Shown: one piece after another, positions 35,309 through 46,632 of the stretch
Layout: the number at the start of each line of letters is the position of its first letter
Numbering within the stretch: the stretch's first letter is position 1
Assembly (NCBI GenBank): GCA_019395295.1
Contig: CM033361.1
Coordinates: forward strand, 5,605,138-5,669,137
Source: Osmanthus fragrans
Lineage: Eukaryota > Streptophyta > Magnoliopsida > Lamiales > Oleaceae
Length of the DNA: 64,000 nucleotides
Direction of reading: 5' to 3'
Position numbers and translations under genes: made by a program
Notes under the pieces: model-generated
Databases searched by the model: none
Seen by the model: only the letters and a program-made list of their open reading frames with translations
What the model was told of the DNA's origin: nothing

Positions 35309-36289
35309 GGGGCCGTTCTTTTTGTCGTTTTTAAGCCGTTTTCTGTTTTCAATTGTCCAAAACGGTGAAAACGTATTTTTTTTCTCATTTTCGAAAGCGA
35401 ATTTTTGAAAAAAAAATAAAAAATTGTGAAGAAAACACCAAAAACAACTATTCACAAACACATAAAACACGGGAAACAGTTCAAAACAACTTCCTCCCTT
35501 ATTTTGCCAAACTAAACTCCACCGCTACTTTCCAACCCTCTAAACTCCGACCAACCTCCTCCAAAACGGCCGAAATTATATACCATTGTGAAACCCTCAA
35601 TCCTCTCTTCAATTACCACACAAACAACAATCCAATCATATATCAAAATCGATAAAAAATCATCCTCAAAAACTGTTCAGGCGTAAACTGCTTCTGCCGA
35701 AATCTCACCATCCGGCAACACCCAAGGTCGCACACCACCACATGTCGATTACCCACCCCCAGACGATTCCAGCCATGACTTTAAAGCTCACGGATGGCTT
35801 CCATAAGTCAACCGATTCTGGACATAATCGAAGGTGACCCATGGCCATGGTAGTATTGGATGCGCCTTGTTGAGAAAAGTGGATTGGTGGTGGTCCGCGA
35901 TCGGAAAGGTGGCCGGAGGCAGTGTTAATAGTGTCGAAAATCGTGAGTTACTGCACGATTTGTTGGGCTATTTTCGGCAGGAAATCGGTCAAACAATCGT
36001 TAGACATTGTAGATGGAGGTGAGGGGTTCGAGTGATGCTGAGATTTGGTGGTGGTCGGTTTGTGAGGTTGAAGACGCCAATGCTTGGAGGGGAAAAAATC
36101 GCCATTGTCGAGAAATGAAATGAGAAAAAAAGTAAACATGTTTTCAATTAAAATGTTTCGAGAAATATTTTCTAGAATGATAAAAAAAAAACGTGTTTTT
36201 AATAATTTCAAAACAAACACTCAAAACACAAAATACAAAATGAATTCAAAACTCAAAATGCAAAACTGAAACACGAAGAGAACGACCTC
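35309..36289. mobile_element. Harbinger-like non-autonomous element (GGGG-CGTTCT family), 981 bp, TTA duplication
   Basis: Left end GGGGCCGTTCTTTTTGTCG; right end reverse-complements to GAGGTCGTTCTCTTCGTGTT. Flanked by TTA at 35306-35308 and 36290-36292. The ends match those of the shorter element at 44254-44567. The 600-bp interior (35500-36110) is less AT-rich than its surroundings and contains unfamiliar sequence, perhaps captured host DNA; no protein domain was recognised. Confidence 0.75.
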
Positions 36290-36329
36290 TTAGTTATGTG
36301 GAAAAAAAATTTCATATTTATGAGATTAA

Positions 36330-36755
36330 GGGTCCGTTTGATTACAAATGTTGAATTTGGGTGGAAAAAAATGAATTACAGGGAATAGAATTACCTAAAA
36401 TTTGTTTTACTGGGAATTGCAATTAATTGTATTAGATTGATATAATTTTTCACCTAGAAAATGTTAAAAATTTGGTGTCCGTTTTTTATTTTGTTTTGCA
36501 TAAAAACTGTCAATAAAAGTGATAATTTATTTTATCATTGGGTCTAGAATTTGTTTCTATTGAAAAAAAAAATTGAAATTTATTTTCCTATCAAAGTAGT
36601 GGGAAAACATTTTCCTCAAAAACCAAGAAAATACATGTGTGAGCAAAATTGAGAAAATGAATTCCAGGAAAAATTTGTACTATCAAACACCACAAAATTG
36701 AGACTTGGAATTTGAATTCGTAGTTCTAGGAAAAAATGGGTTATCAAAAATACCC
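36330..36755. mobile_element. MITE, GGGTCCGTTTGAT family, copy 2 (inverted relative to copy 1)
   Basis: Left end GGGTCCGTTTGATTACAAAT; right end reverse-complements to GGGTATTTTTGATAACCC. Internal AATTTGGGTGG, AATTGCAATTAATTG and GAATTCGTAGTTCTAGG correspond to copy 1 at 1690-2231 read backwards. It abuts the left end of the TCACAAATTA element remnant that follows. Confidence 0.65.
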
Positions 36756-37877
36756 TCACTCATTTCAAAACTAAGAAAATAAACTTTAAACCCTTAAAAA
36801 TAAGATATTAATATTAATATTAATTAAATTTTATTTATGAAATAACTAATTAAAAATTCATTATATCAATTAATTTTCTTAAGGTCACAATTATCGAATT
36901 AATTAATCACAAATTATTTACCGGTCACAAATAAAAAAATTTATAGTACAAATTATTTATCGATCACAAATCAAAAAAATTATATGTCATAATTTGTTGT
37001 CGATCACAAATCAAAGAAAATTATAGGTCATAATTTATTATTAGTCACAAATTGTAAGTTATAATTTATTGTATAGCCACAAATTATCAAATTATTGGTC
37101 ACAAATTAACAAATTTTAGATCACATTGTTTATTGGTTACAATTTATCTATTTCATTGATCACATTTACTTATTGATCACACATTAACCAATTTATCGGT
37201 ACAAAATAATTTGTTTTGGGACACCAGAGCCTCCTGTTGTACCACCGTCAACACCAACACCACCGCCACTAGAACCACCACCACCACCACCACATCCCAA
37301 CAGCAACATCACAATCTCAAACAAACCAATACCTATCACAAAAAACCACCAATATTTCACAACCACCACGACGATAGTGACCACCGCCAACACCATCACC
37401 ATCATCTGCACCATCACCACCACCACCACCACCACGACGATAGTGACCACCGCCAGCACCACTACCATCATCTGCAAAATCACCACCACCACCACGACGA
37501 TAACTACCACCAACACAACCTAACAACATCACCGCCACCTAAAATCAACAGCCCTCATACCTCAAATCAACAGCCCAGTCGATCAATCACAAAATACCAT
37601 TTTCGCCGTGCCTCTCCATCCACAAAGTCCCCCACCACCCATCCACAATATCAACAATATTGATTTGTATAGCCAATCGAAACATCCAACATCTTGATCG
37701 GCCAATCGAGCTAGCCCCAACCACCCATCCACACACAGATAAAAGCGGCGTCCATCATCACCAGTGGTGCAACGACGAAAATATAAGTTTATGGTAGAGA
37801 AAACTCCCTCATGGTGAGTGCCACCTCCACCTCCACCTTCACCTCCCTCACGATGTCCACCACAGAATCTAGTGCCT
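36756..37877. mobile_element. Mutator-like TCACAAATTA/CCA family, copy B (left part, truncated)
   Basis: Begins at CTCATTTCAAAACTAAGAAA, a motif just inside the end of copy C, so the outermost bases are missing. Then come GATCACAAATTA-type words (36885-37200) and a CCACCACC core (37216-37640). It is interrupted at 37886 by a hAT element; sequence right of 39618 (to about 40000) may be its continuation. The histidine-rich and valine/glycine-rich open frames on both strands here are artefacts of the triplet repeats. Confidence 0.6.
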
Positions 37878-37885
37878 CCGTCGAT

Positions 37886-39610
37886 CAGGGTCGGTTCTGG
37901 GGCGAGGCGGATGAGGCCTGCGCCTTATGCCCAAAACAGCTGGGAGCCTATTTTTGGCCCAAACTTTTGTTTTTTTATAAATATATATAAAGGAAAAATC
38001 TATTTTTTCATTTTCATTATTACTTCCAATGCTCTGCTAGACCTCGATGCGGCGACCGACGACTCCTTCAACTCCAATCAGACCGACGACCATGCACTGC
38101 CTCATTTCCGTCATCTCTTTGCATCTTTGCGAGTTTACTTTTTCACTTCCTCTTTTTGCATCTCATCTCTTTGAACCTCCAGAGGGAGATTTTTCCTCTT
38201 AGTTAATTGGTTGCTGACCGTGGTTGTTGCCTTCATGCCTTTGTTGGTGGTGCCAATAGTGGTGGGTTGACGGTGGTGGGGAGTGGGTTTGAGTTGGTGG
38301 CTAGCACTAGTGTTTTAGGGGGTTGGAAATTTGGTTCTTTCTGGATTTAAGAGCAATTCAAGATCTCAAATTCATATTTTTTTTGGGTGTTTAGGTAAAT
38401 CAAATCCAACATTCTGGTACAGATATTCTGAATTTAGGTAAAATTGTAATTGATGTTTCTCCCTAACAATTTAAGCTCTTGCATCATTTCAACTTTTATC
38501 ATCGGCATCTTCAATACTCCCTGTGTTTTGTAGAAATTATACATTTGAGCTAATTATATTGGGCTGATTTTTATTTATTTTTAATAATTTTTTGGTGATG
38601 ATATTTTGCTGATTTTTATTGTAGAACTACGTTGTTGATTGTCTTTGTAGGTTCCTAATTTTTGTGTTGATTTCTAGTTCCTTTGTTGTAGAACAATGTT
38701 CTAGGTTGCCTTCTTACATTGGTGATATCCAATTTCATTTCAGAAATGAGGTTATTGTGTTATAGAACAAAAATTAAAGTTATTTGATATTTTGAATTTA
38801 AATTACTGCACAGGTTCAAAAAAATAATTACAATTGGAAGTTGTGGTTTTTGATTAAAATGGTGCATTGGAAGTCCTAAATTATCTGAGATTTTCTTTGT
38901 TTCATTGATGACTCCTAGGATTTAATTGTATTCTTTTCACCAATAAGTTCCAATCTTAAATAGTGGGGAGACTAAATATTATTTAAGTTTTGGAATGTAC
39001 ATATGTTTCTTTTTTGAGACATCTCTCTCTTGTGGATGGTTTACCCATATCGTGTCTTAAAATTTCTTTTAATTGCTGCAGTATAGAATTTGAAAGAGAT
39101 GATGAATTATTTGCTACTATTGGAGTATCAAGGCATATCAAGGTTTTTGAATTTTCATCGCTTAGTATTTGAAAATGTTCCAAAACTCATGGAGTTTGGA
39201 ATTGACTTGTTTATACATCATTTGCGTCGAAACTCTACTTCTAAGGTAAGCGATAGCTCGTCCTAACTTGTTATTGAATATATTGAAAATGTTTGAAGTC
39301 TTGTCGGCTTATATAATTGCGGCGCGGTCGACTTATATGATTGGTTATTGTAAGATCAATTGCACATGTGCACGTAGTAACTATATTGAAAACTTTAATT
39401 GTGAGATGATTGGAATATTTTGTAATTGTATTTTAGGTTAATTATTGGGTATTAGATATAGACTCATACATCATGCCTCCTAAATATAAGTATGGAGCTC
39501 TAGGTTAGCATTATGTTGCATAATACATTGTTGGATTTTGCATTTACGCTTGTTTTGGGGGTAATTTTTGGAGTTCGCCTAAGGCCCTGAAAATCCCAGA
39601 ACCGGTTCTG
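37886..39610. mobile_element. hAT-type element with perfect 8-bp target duplication
   Basis: Left end CAGGGTCGGTTCTGGGGC; right end reverse-complements to CAGAACCGGTTCTGGG. Flanked by a perfect 8-bp duplication, CCGTCGAT (37878-37885 and 39611-39618). CAGGG ends and 8-bp duplications are hAT hallmarks. 1725 bp. No transposase domain could be recognised, although a short frame near 38990-39172 (FNCCSIEFERDDELFATIGV) looks protein-like and could be a remnant. Likely non-autonomous or decayed. Confidence 0.88.
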
Positions 39611-39917
39611 CCGTCGATCACGTGGGACTGAGCTTCGTATACAGTGATGTTACAACCATCAATGTCCTTATCCTTTTGATCTTCCGAATCTAATCCAAAA
39701 AACCCTAGATCCAAATTTTACGAACACCACAAAAGTCGCGCCATTGGACGCATGCCTCTATAGCTTGGACAGAAGCAGAAGAAAGGCCTTAGTGTTCACG
39801 TTGGCGAGAGGTGTGTAGATGCTACTTGGTTTTCGCCGGCCAAAAAAAAAATGGAACCGTGATTGTTTGCCCAACGGAGAGAAAGAAGAGAGGGTCGAGC
39901 AAGAGGAATGAGAGTTT

Positions 39918-39924
39918 TTAATGG

Positions 39925-39957
<33 letters not shown>

Positions 39958-39962
39958 AGGTA
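39918..39962. repeat. (GGGTGA)n hexanucleotide repeat
   Basis: About seven tandem GGGTGA/GGTGAG units. It is not the plant telomere repeat (TTTAGGG). Non-coding; it sits in low-complexity sequence right of the hAT insertion. Confidence 0.85.
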
Positions 39963-41022
39963 GGGGTGTGTGTGATTTTTTAATAATATATTTATTTAAT
40001 ATTTATTATAATTATATATCTATAATCTGGACTGTAAAATTTTGTAGTTTTCGTTCTTTCATTCAAACCACTTCAAATTTAGCAAATACGAAGGTCATTA
40101 GAGATAAATTTTCCTCTTGCTTGCTCATATGGAATAGAAAATGACTTTCTGATTTTTTGGACGAGATTTTTCAATGGTTCAGTGGTGGCGGTACTTTAGG
40201 CATGTGTGTGGGTTGGGTTAAGGTGGGTGAAAAAAGATGAACATTTTTATTTTTTTATATTTCATTTTCTTATTTTGTTGTTGGGTTTTTGAGTGGAAAA
40301 AAACATTTGACAAAATTACCCATTGAAAATAAAATAAAATTTCCCTTTTTTTAAAAAAAAAAAACTTTTTAGTTAAACGAAACAGGGACTAAGAATATTG
40401 ACCTCCAACAGAGACGTAAAAAATAATTTTTTTTTTAAAACTTTGAGTTTAATTCCACATGTCAAGAAATGATCTTTATTTTGAATTATACAAATTTTGT
40501 AATAATTTTCTTCAACATCCAACAAAATGCTAAGAATTAAGCTGTGAGTACAAAAAATTTAAACAGATTGTTTTTACAAAAATTTGAATTTCACTCACAC
40601 GGAATGGGATTACGTGTAAAATATTGGGAAAAAAAAAATCTCCCCGCCTAATGTTGTGAGTGTTCTATAGTTGAATTCCTGCACCTATTGCACAATCCAA
40701 ATGCTAAACTAAAAAGAAAAAAAATAGACCTAGCAAAATTCAAAAAAAAGAAAAAAGAAAAAAAAGTTTTAAATTCAAAAGAGAGAAAATGCCAACGGCT
40801 ATAGGCTATAAACCCCGTAGTCCATAGTCCATGGCCAGGTGTCTTTGAACTGTATTCACTCTACATACTTTCCCCCTCAAATATAAATTTGAATATCTTT
40901 TTCAAATTCCAAAGCAAAATCCTAAAATCCAGCAAAGGAAAATAAATCCCAAATGAAGATTTCCCAAAAATCTTCATAAATCAATATTAACAGCAGTGGC
41001 TTCAATCACGCTCCTCCAAGCC
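39963..41022. other. Intergenic/promoter region before coiled-coil gene
   Basis: AT-rich with several A/T runs and no recognised gene. The last ~150 bases (CAAATATAAATTTG near 40876, then A-rich leader) probably contain the promoter and 5' UTR of the gene starting at 41023. Confidence 0.4.
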
Positions 41023-43813
41023 ATGGATTTGGACGAACCGGAATCCGCCTTTGGATCCAGCTTACCACCCGCCTTAGTATCTTTAACCCCATTTTCCTAC
41101 TCAGTTTCCCCCTCTCCACGCCGGCTTTCCAGCTGTTTTATGCAGCCGAAGGTTCCCGTTAAAGCCAGAAAACAGCTTGCTTGGGTATCCCTCCAGGGTC
41201 GGCTCGTTGGAGCCGAAGAAGCCAGCTCGGTTAAGACCGTTGATAAAAATGGTGTATTGGGTCCTAAAGAAGCTGTGGCTTGGGAGCTGTTTAGCCCCAT
41301 TCAAAGGGTTTTGCTTGTTGCTGTTGTTGCGGTTGCAGCTGCGAATTCGAAGAAAAATAAACAGATTTTGAAGCTGAAAAAATCTGTAGAACTCAGGGTT
41401 TGTTATTTGTTCATTATATTTTATCTTTTAATTAATTAGTTTTTTATTGTCAAAATTAATGCGACTGTAAATAAATAAGAATTCAGGTTAACTTTTTCGT
41501 TTGTGTATCTAATTATGTCTTTTGAATTCATGGAATGCTGATGTGGACCTTTTGCTATAAAAGTTGTACCTTGCTGTCAAAATTAATGTATGTAAATAAA
41601 TAGTCATTTATTCCATCTTTTGTGTGATTATTCATTGTTCAATTAATGAATAGGCGAATTGACAATGTTGTATATTTTGCTATGAAAGTTGTACCCTGCA
41701 GTGGCAAATGAATTTATTTTCTCGATTCGTGCTGATTTTCAAACTTACAAAAGAATTTATTTACTTGTTTGTTAATTGTTACCTGTTCCCAGCAATTAAT
41801 TTTCAAATTTCCTTTTAAAAATGGTTTTCAGGACCAGGTGCTCTTAAGCATGCAACAGAAGCTGGACACTCTATGTGAGCAAGTGAATCATTTCAAGGAT
41901 CAGCCCGACGTCGAGGTACCAAGCAGCACCATCGTCGGCAAAAGTGTCGACTATGGTTGTAAGCTATGTGAACAATCCAAGCATCAAATTTTGGTAAAAT
42001 ATTACTTAAAGAGCTGTTTCTTTATTCTAATAAGACATCTTCAATTTTCTTAGAATAATCCATTTATGGAACCTAAATATGAGTGCTTGAATACTTTATT
42101 TGTTTGCTAGGTTGATTCAGTAGAAAAAGGATTGAATGAGGATGAGGTGTTCAAGTATAAAATCCCACTTGTGAAAGAGGCCGAACCAGAAGAGCGTCGC
42201 ATGTCTGACTGGTCGGATTGGGCTCCTAGTGTCACTTCTTCTGTTGATATCCAGGTATTACAGGTTTATCGTGGAACTTAAGGTTATCTAAAAGTAGGAT
42301 TAAGCCACTTTAACAGAAAAATTTGCCCATCTACTTGACAGATATAGTATTGGCAGTAGATGATTGAGTGCAAAAACTGAATATTTTTTAAACAGTCCAA
42401 TGATAGAATGCCATATGGCATTAAGTCAAGGAAGAGGGCAAAATTCTCTGGCAATGTACATGATTACTTACAGTATCAGGCTTGCTTGCATCAGTATATA
42501 GATGAATCGGTTTCTCGATGTAGAGTGGCAGAAGATTTGTTTAGAGTAATTGATGTTGAAATTATGATCATAAATTCTAGACTATAAATTCTCATTTTGC
42601 AGAATTATGCCTTAGAACTCGAACAACTTTAGGTCCATTAGGTTCTGTATTTTCTGTGAAAGATGAATGTGTTCAATTAAGATTTTGATAGGGATATCTT
42701 TTTGTATTTGTTACAGTTGGATACTTTAGCAGTTGAACAAGAACTCTGTAACTTGAGAAAGGATTGTGAAGAGAAGGATGCCACCATAAAGGAATTGTCC
42801 ACTTTCTTCTTCAGTCATCTGAAGTATATAGTTCAAAGGTGACATTATTCACTTCCATGCTGGTTTCAATCTCTTCGTGATACCTTCAACTATATGTTAT
42901 TTGTTGTGTCTACCAGAGGATCTCGGAGTTGGAAGACATCATCCGTAGAAAGAATATGATTATAAACAAGCTTCGGAAGGACATGTTGATTCTAGAACAG
43001 AAGGTGAGGATGTAACTATAAGCCTACTTATATTTTCCGTTATTCAGTAATGTGGATTACATATGACTCGACTATTCAGTATGTTTTAGTACTGATGGAA
43101 ACCATGCAGTAAACGTCTTTTCTCCATTACGATTTTTATCAGAAGTAGGAATACTTCAATAAAGAAATGTGACTGATTTCAATTTCACCAGATGAAGTCT
43201 TTAGTGTACCAATAATCGAAGGGACAATTGTACTACATAGTTATTATTTCTAATCACACGTTCAACCATTTTCATGATGAATGTGCTTAATGAGATTGAA
43301 ATGTGTAGATAGAAAATTTATCTTAAATCTAATTTCCTATTTATGACTAAATGTAAGCAGGTGGTTAGTCTCACAAGGCTTCGAAGACCTTCGTTCCTTG
43401 CTCCAAGTTCAAATGCGAGGCAACTTCCTGTATTGGCTGATAATGTCCTTTATGACATGGACAGCACGACTAGCCCTTCATCTTCGGATTCAGACACTTC
43501 TTCTAGGAACAGAGTGCAATCTCCTGCAGTCAGAAGTGCAGAAATCTCGGTTTATAATAGTGAGAAAGCTTCAATCAGAGACCAGAAACATGAACAGGCT
43601 AAGATCCGCACTAGTATAGTCAGAAGAACCGCACAACAGCATCTGAGGTCCGGTTCAACAAGTCCTTTAAAAGAGAAGTCACTGAATCAGACGCCTAATA
43701 CAATTCTTGCTTTGAAACCAAAGCATGCATCATCTGTCAGTGGAGAAAATAGAAACAGGAGACGACCTCTGGTCAAATCTAATGAAGTAGCTGCACATAA
43801 GAGATGGTTTTAG
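41023..43813 (+). CDS. Plant coiled-coil protein of unknown function
   Basis: Six exons: 41023-41397, 41832-41993, 42111-42254, 42717-42838, 42919-43003 and 43361-43813, giving 446 aa. Start chosen at ATG 41023 (MDLDEPESAFGSS); no in-frame ATG precedes it. Residues 93-117 (AWELFSPIQRVLLVAVVAVA) form a hydrophobic segment that could be a membrane helix. It is followed by a coiled-coil region (LLSMQQKLDTLCEQVNHF), an acidic middle (RRMSDWSDWAP), a second coiled coil (AVEQELCNLRKDCEEKDATI; ISELEDIIRRKNMIINKLRK; DMLILEQKVV), and a serine- and basic-rich tail (TRLRRPSFLAPS; HKRWF end). It resembles a plant-specific family without known role, possibly membrane- or cytoskeleton-associated. The exon 4/5 junction is odd: frame is kept only if the acceptor ...ccagag is used; using ccag two bases earlier breaks the frame (see findings). 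Confidence 0.82.
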
Positions 43814-44253
43814 TAAGTATTTTTTCACTGAATGCATAGAAATGTTCTTAGAAGTAACTATATTTTTGTTTCAAGAGGCCTTTATAGCCTTTCTTATCAC
43901 ACTTGTATGCTTTTGTAGGTTATGAAGAAATTTTCGATATGCAGAACGTGTTTATACAGAAACTGCTTAAAAATGAAAGGCCAGTACCTCATCAAGTTGT
44001 TGCAAAATCTCATCTGGTGTTGTTTCAACACAAGAACTGCAGAAAAACTGTGGCAGCTGGTTTTCTTCTAAAACCATTGCATTGAAGAATGCAATATTAG
44101 TAGTTTATATGTTATTGTAGACGTAATTGAACTTATTATAAATGATTTGAAAGTAGTATATTTCGAGCAGTAGTTCAAGAGTTCTGTTTTTATTTATAAC
44201 TGTCAATTAACTTTTTTTTATCTATAAATATTAGTGTTACTTGGAAAAGCTTA
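43814..44253 (+). other. 3' UTR/downstream of coiled-coil gene
   Basis: Contains the probable 3' UTR, with what may be a 3' UTR intron (gtaagtatt at 43814 to ttgtag at 43918). Nothing else is recognised. A short open frame (43903-44085) shows no domain. Confidence 0.35.
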
Positions 44254-44567
44254 GGGGGCGTTCTCTTCGTATTTCAGTTTTGTGTTTTGAGTTTTGAATT
44301 CGTTTTGTGTTTTGTATTTTGGGTGTCCATTTTGAGATTGTTGAAAACTCGTTCTTTTTGTAGTTTTGAAAAAATATTTCTCAACCCGTATTTTTTGAGT
44401 TTTGGCAGATTTGTGAAGAAAGCAGTCAAAATGTAAAAAAATTGTTTTCTATTTTCTTCACAAAATTTTCAGTCGTTTTCAAAAACTCGTTTTCGAAAAT
44501 GGGAAAGAGAACGCGTTTTCAATATTTTGGAAAATAAAAAACAGAAAACAGTAAAGAGAACGCCCCC
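44254..44567. mobile_element. Harbinger-like MITE (GGGGGCGTTCTCTT), 314 bp, TTA duplication
   Basis: Left end GGGGGCGTTCTCTTCGTATT; right end reverse-complements to GGGGGCGTTCTCTTTACTGT, an almost perfect 14-bp core. Flanked by TTA at 44251-44253 and 44568-44570. The interior is rich in GTTTTGTGTTTT. Same family as the 981-bp element at 35309-36289. Confidence 0.85.
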
Positions 44568-44950
44568 TTAACTATTATTTTTTGTTTTTAAAGTAGAGGT
44601 CAAATTAACAATATATTTTATAAGATCTATAATTTTTATTAAGTGCACGTTTATGAGCCATTTTTTCCTCATTTTTAGAAGAAAAGTGACCGTTGCAAAT
44701 TATTTTATACCATTATTTCTGACACATATTTGATAACTAGTTGCACAAGATCATGCTTTTGAATTTAAAGTTCCACATTTGCCTTTTGAATATTCAAACT
44801 TGATGGCAAGCTGTCAAATTAAAAAAAAAATGCATAAATAACAAAACATGGGTAAAAAAAGGAAAAATACCATAAATGTCACATTATTCTCAAATGTGTC
44901 ATATATAGTGGCCCACTTAATGTGATAAAAATGTATTTTGGGAGCAAAAA

Positions 44951-45175
44951 TCACCCCAGATTCTTTCATTTTCATGTAAAGATCATTTCCTTCACGAGTA
45001 CGTTCACCCACTCCGTCAAACACGGATATGCCCCTTGGACTTATGCAATATTGTTAATCAATTCCATAATGAGTACCGTTTTACCAATTCCAACTCCTCC
45101 AAATAGTTCATTTTTTCCCCACGGCGATAAGGGGCTAAAAGATCTACTACCTTAATTCCACTTTCAAAAATCTCC
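44951..45175 (-). pseudogene. atpB: Plastid-derived atpB fragment (NUPT)
   Basis: On the minus strand the sequence gives FESGIKVVDLLAPYRRG, then FGGVGIGKTVLIMELINNIA (the P-loop region of the ATP synthase beta subunit), and in another frame GVGERTREGNDLYMKMKESG. Chloroplast atpB encodes exactly this order. Small indels break the frame in at least two places, and it lacks both ends of the gene. It is a short, decayed transfer of plastid DNA into the nucleus and is non-functional. Confidence 0.88.
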
Positions 45176-45305
45176 CAAACAAATGCCAAGATTGTGTTTG
45201 GATCTTTTTAAACTAAATTTTGGCACCATATTACATGTTGCTATAGGAACATGTGCATTTAAAAATTGAAATTGTCAACACATTGTCAGATTCATGTAAG
45301 AACTC

Positions 45306-45458
45306 GTTTGTTTCCGATTATTCATCCGTAAAAATGAAATATGACCGTTATTCATCACATTCAGCCACTATTTTTGACATTACATCTCTTGTGTGGGGTC
45401 CATAATTGATATATTTTTCATTCTTATTCTATAAAGAATGAAAATCAAATTGAACCTA
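45306..45458. mobile_element. MITE-like repeat (GTTATTCATCACATTCAGCC family), copy 1
   Basis: Contains ACCGTTATTCATCACATTCAG, GACATTACATCTCTTGTGTG and TTTTTCATTCTTATTCTATAA before AATCAAATTGAAC. The copy at 57823-57977 has the same blocks in the same order. The ends are weakly inverted (GTTTGTTTCCGATTATTCAT versus GTTCAATTTGATTTTCATT). Non-coding. Confidence 0.55.
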
Positions 45459-45649
45459 AATATCAATGTAGCCGTGGAGATGTGAAGGACAAAAATACAC
45501 TCTTCTTATCAATGAAAGTTACGCAATTATCCTCAATCCATTAACGTGTCATGAAAATAGAACTGAAGGGTTAAAAGATAATGTAGTACATATTGTACTG
45601 TGCATCTCATAGAAAAAGTCAAATGAGGAACATTAGCTGTAATCATGCT

Positions 45650-45790
45650 TCTTGTACACCGACACCGAGCTATACAGCTTGGTGTACAGCCCCCTCTCAT
45701 TGGGGGCGGGGCCCAAGCCAATAAATGTGTCGGCCCACCCCCTCATGTGAAGGGGCTGTACACCGAGTTGTATGACTCGGTATACAAGAG
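45650..45790. mobile_element. Hairpin element, CCTCACATG family, copy 3
   Basis: Outer arms TTGTACACCGACACCGAGCT and, inverted on the right, TTGTATACCGAGTCATACAA; inner arms GTACAGCCCCCTCTCATTGG and its inverted partner CCCTCATGTGAAGGGGCTGT. The whole 140 bp can fold back on itself. Related hairpins lie at 27768 and 32290. No target duplication was identified. Confidence 0.68.
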
Positions 45791-46352
45791 GCAAAATTCT
45801 AAGATTTTCCCTACATTCAAACTAAGGGGGCCCACAATTGGAAAAGTGAGATCGCAAAATGCACAAAAAAATGGGGACGTTAACTTTTCAATAATACAGT
45901 TCATCAATTATTATCAAAATCTACTAATTTTTTTTTTTAAAAAAAATCAAAAGTTCTATCTAAAAACCTTTAGACTGTGTTTGTTTCCAATTGTGGGAAG
46001 GAATTAATTTCATTTTTTTTGACCGTTTTGCCTCAGCCTGTGGGACTCCTATGAGACAAGAAAGTCAACAATCATGGCTCAACGGTTGGAAAATGCATTT
46101 TGTATTGGTGAAAAATTTGGAAACAAACACCCTTAATTTCGGTCTAATTCTCATGTTGCTTGCTTGTCAAGTGCAATGAACGAAATTAAATATGAAAATA
46201 GAGTGAAAATATCGTTTAATGAACATCAATAATGTTGAACACTTTTATACCCACACGTGCAGTTATAAATAACTAAGCATACATTAATTCTTAAGAAGTA
46301 CAAACACATTCTATCACAACATTAATCAGGCCACTCAAGGAAAAGTTCATAG

Positions 46353-46466
46353 TTGGTGTAACAAAAAATTTAAATTTTAGTAGATTTTGATAAAAGTTAA
46401 TGAAACATGTAGTTAAAAAGTTGATAAAGTTATATTTTCATAAAATGTTTAGTTAAAATTAATTAT
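46353..46466. mobile_element. 156-bp MITE family, 3'-truncated copy
   Basis: TTTAGTAGATTTTGATAAAA, GTTAATGAAACATGTAGTTA and GTTAAAATTAATTATTGAGC match the family interior; the right terminal inverted repeat is missing. Confidence 0.5.
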
Positions 46467-46632
46467 TGAGCTAAGTGTTGTACCCAATAGGGTGGACTGT
46501 TAACTCGTCATTAAATTATTTCGTTCATTGCTTCTCATCTCATTTAAAAGTAATTATTTTTTTTAAAAAAAAATGGTTGTGTAGTTAATTTGATATTAAA
46601 GAAAATAAAATAAAAAAATTAATGGCTTGTAA

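Noticed and set aside
37193..37663. Long histidine-rich (plus) and valine/glycine-rich (minus) frames
   Set aside because: Same cause: CCACCACGACGATAGTGACC-type tandem repeats; overlapping open frames on both strands and no conserved residues.
39918..39962. Telomere-like repeat
   Set aside because: The unit is GGGTGA, not the plant telomere TTTAGGG, and it is internal.
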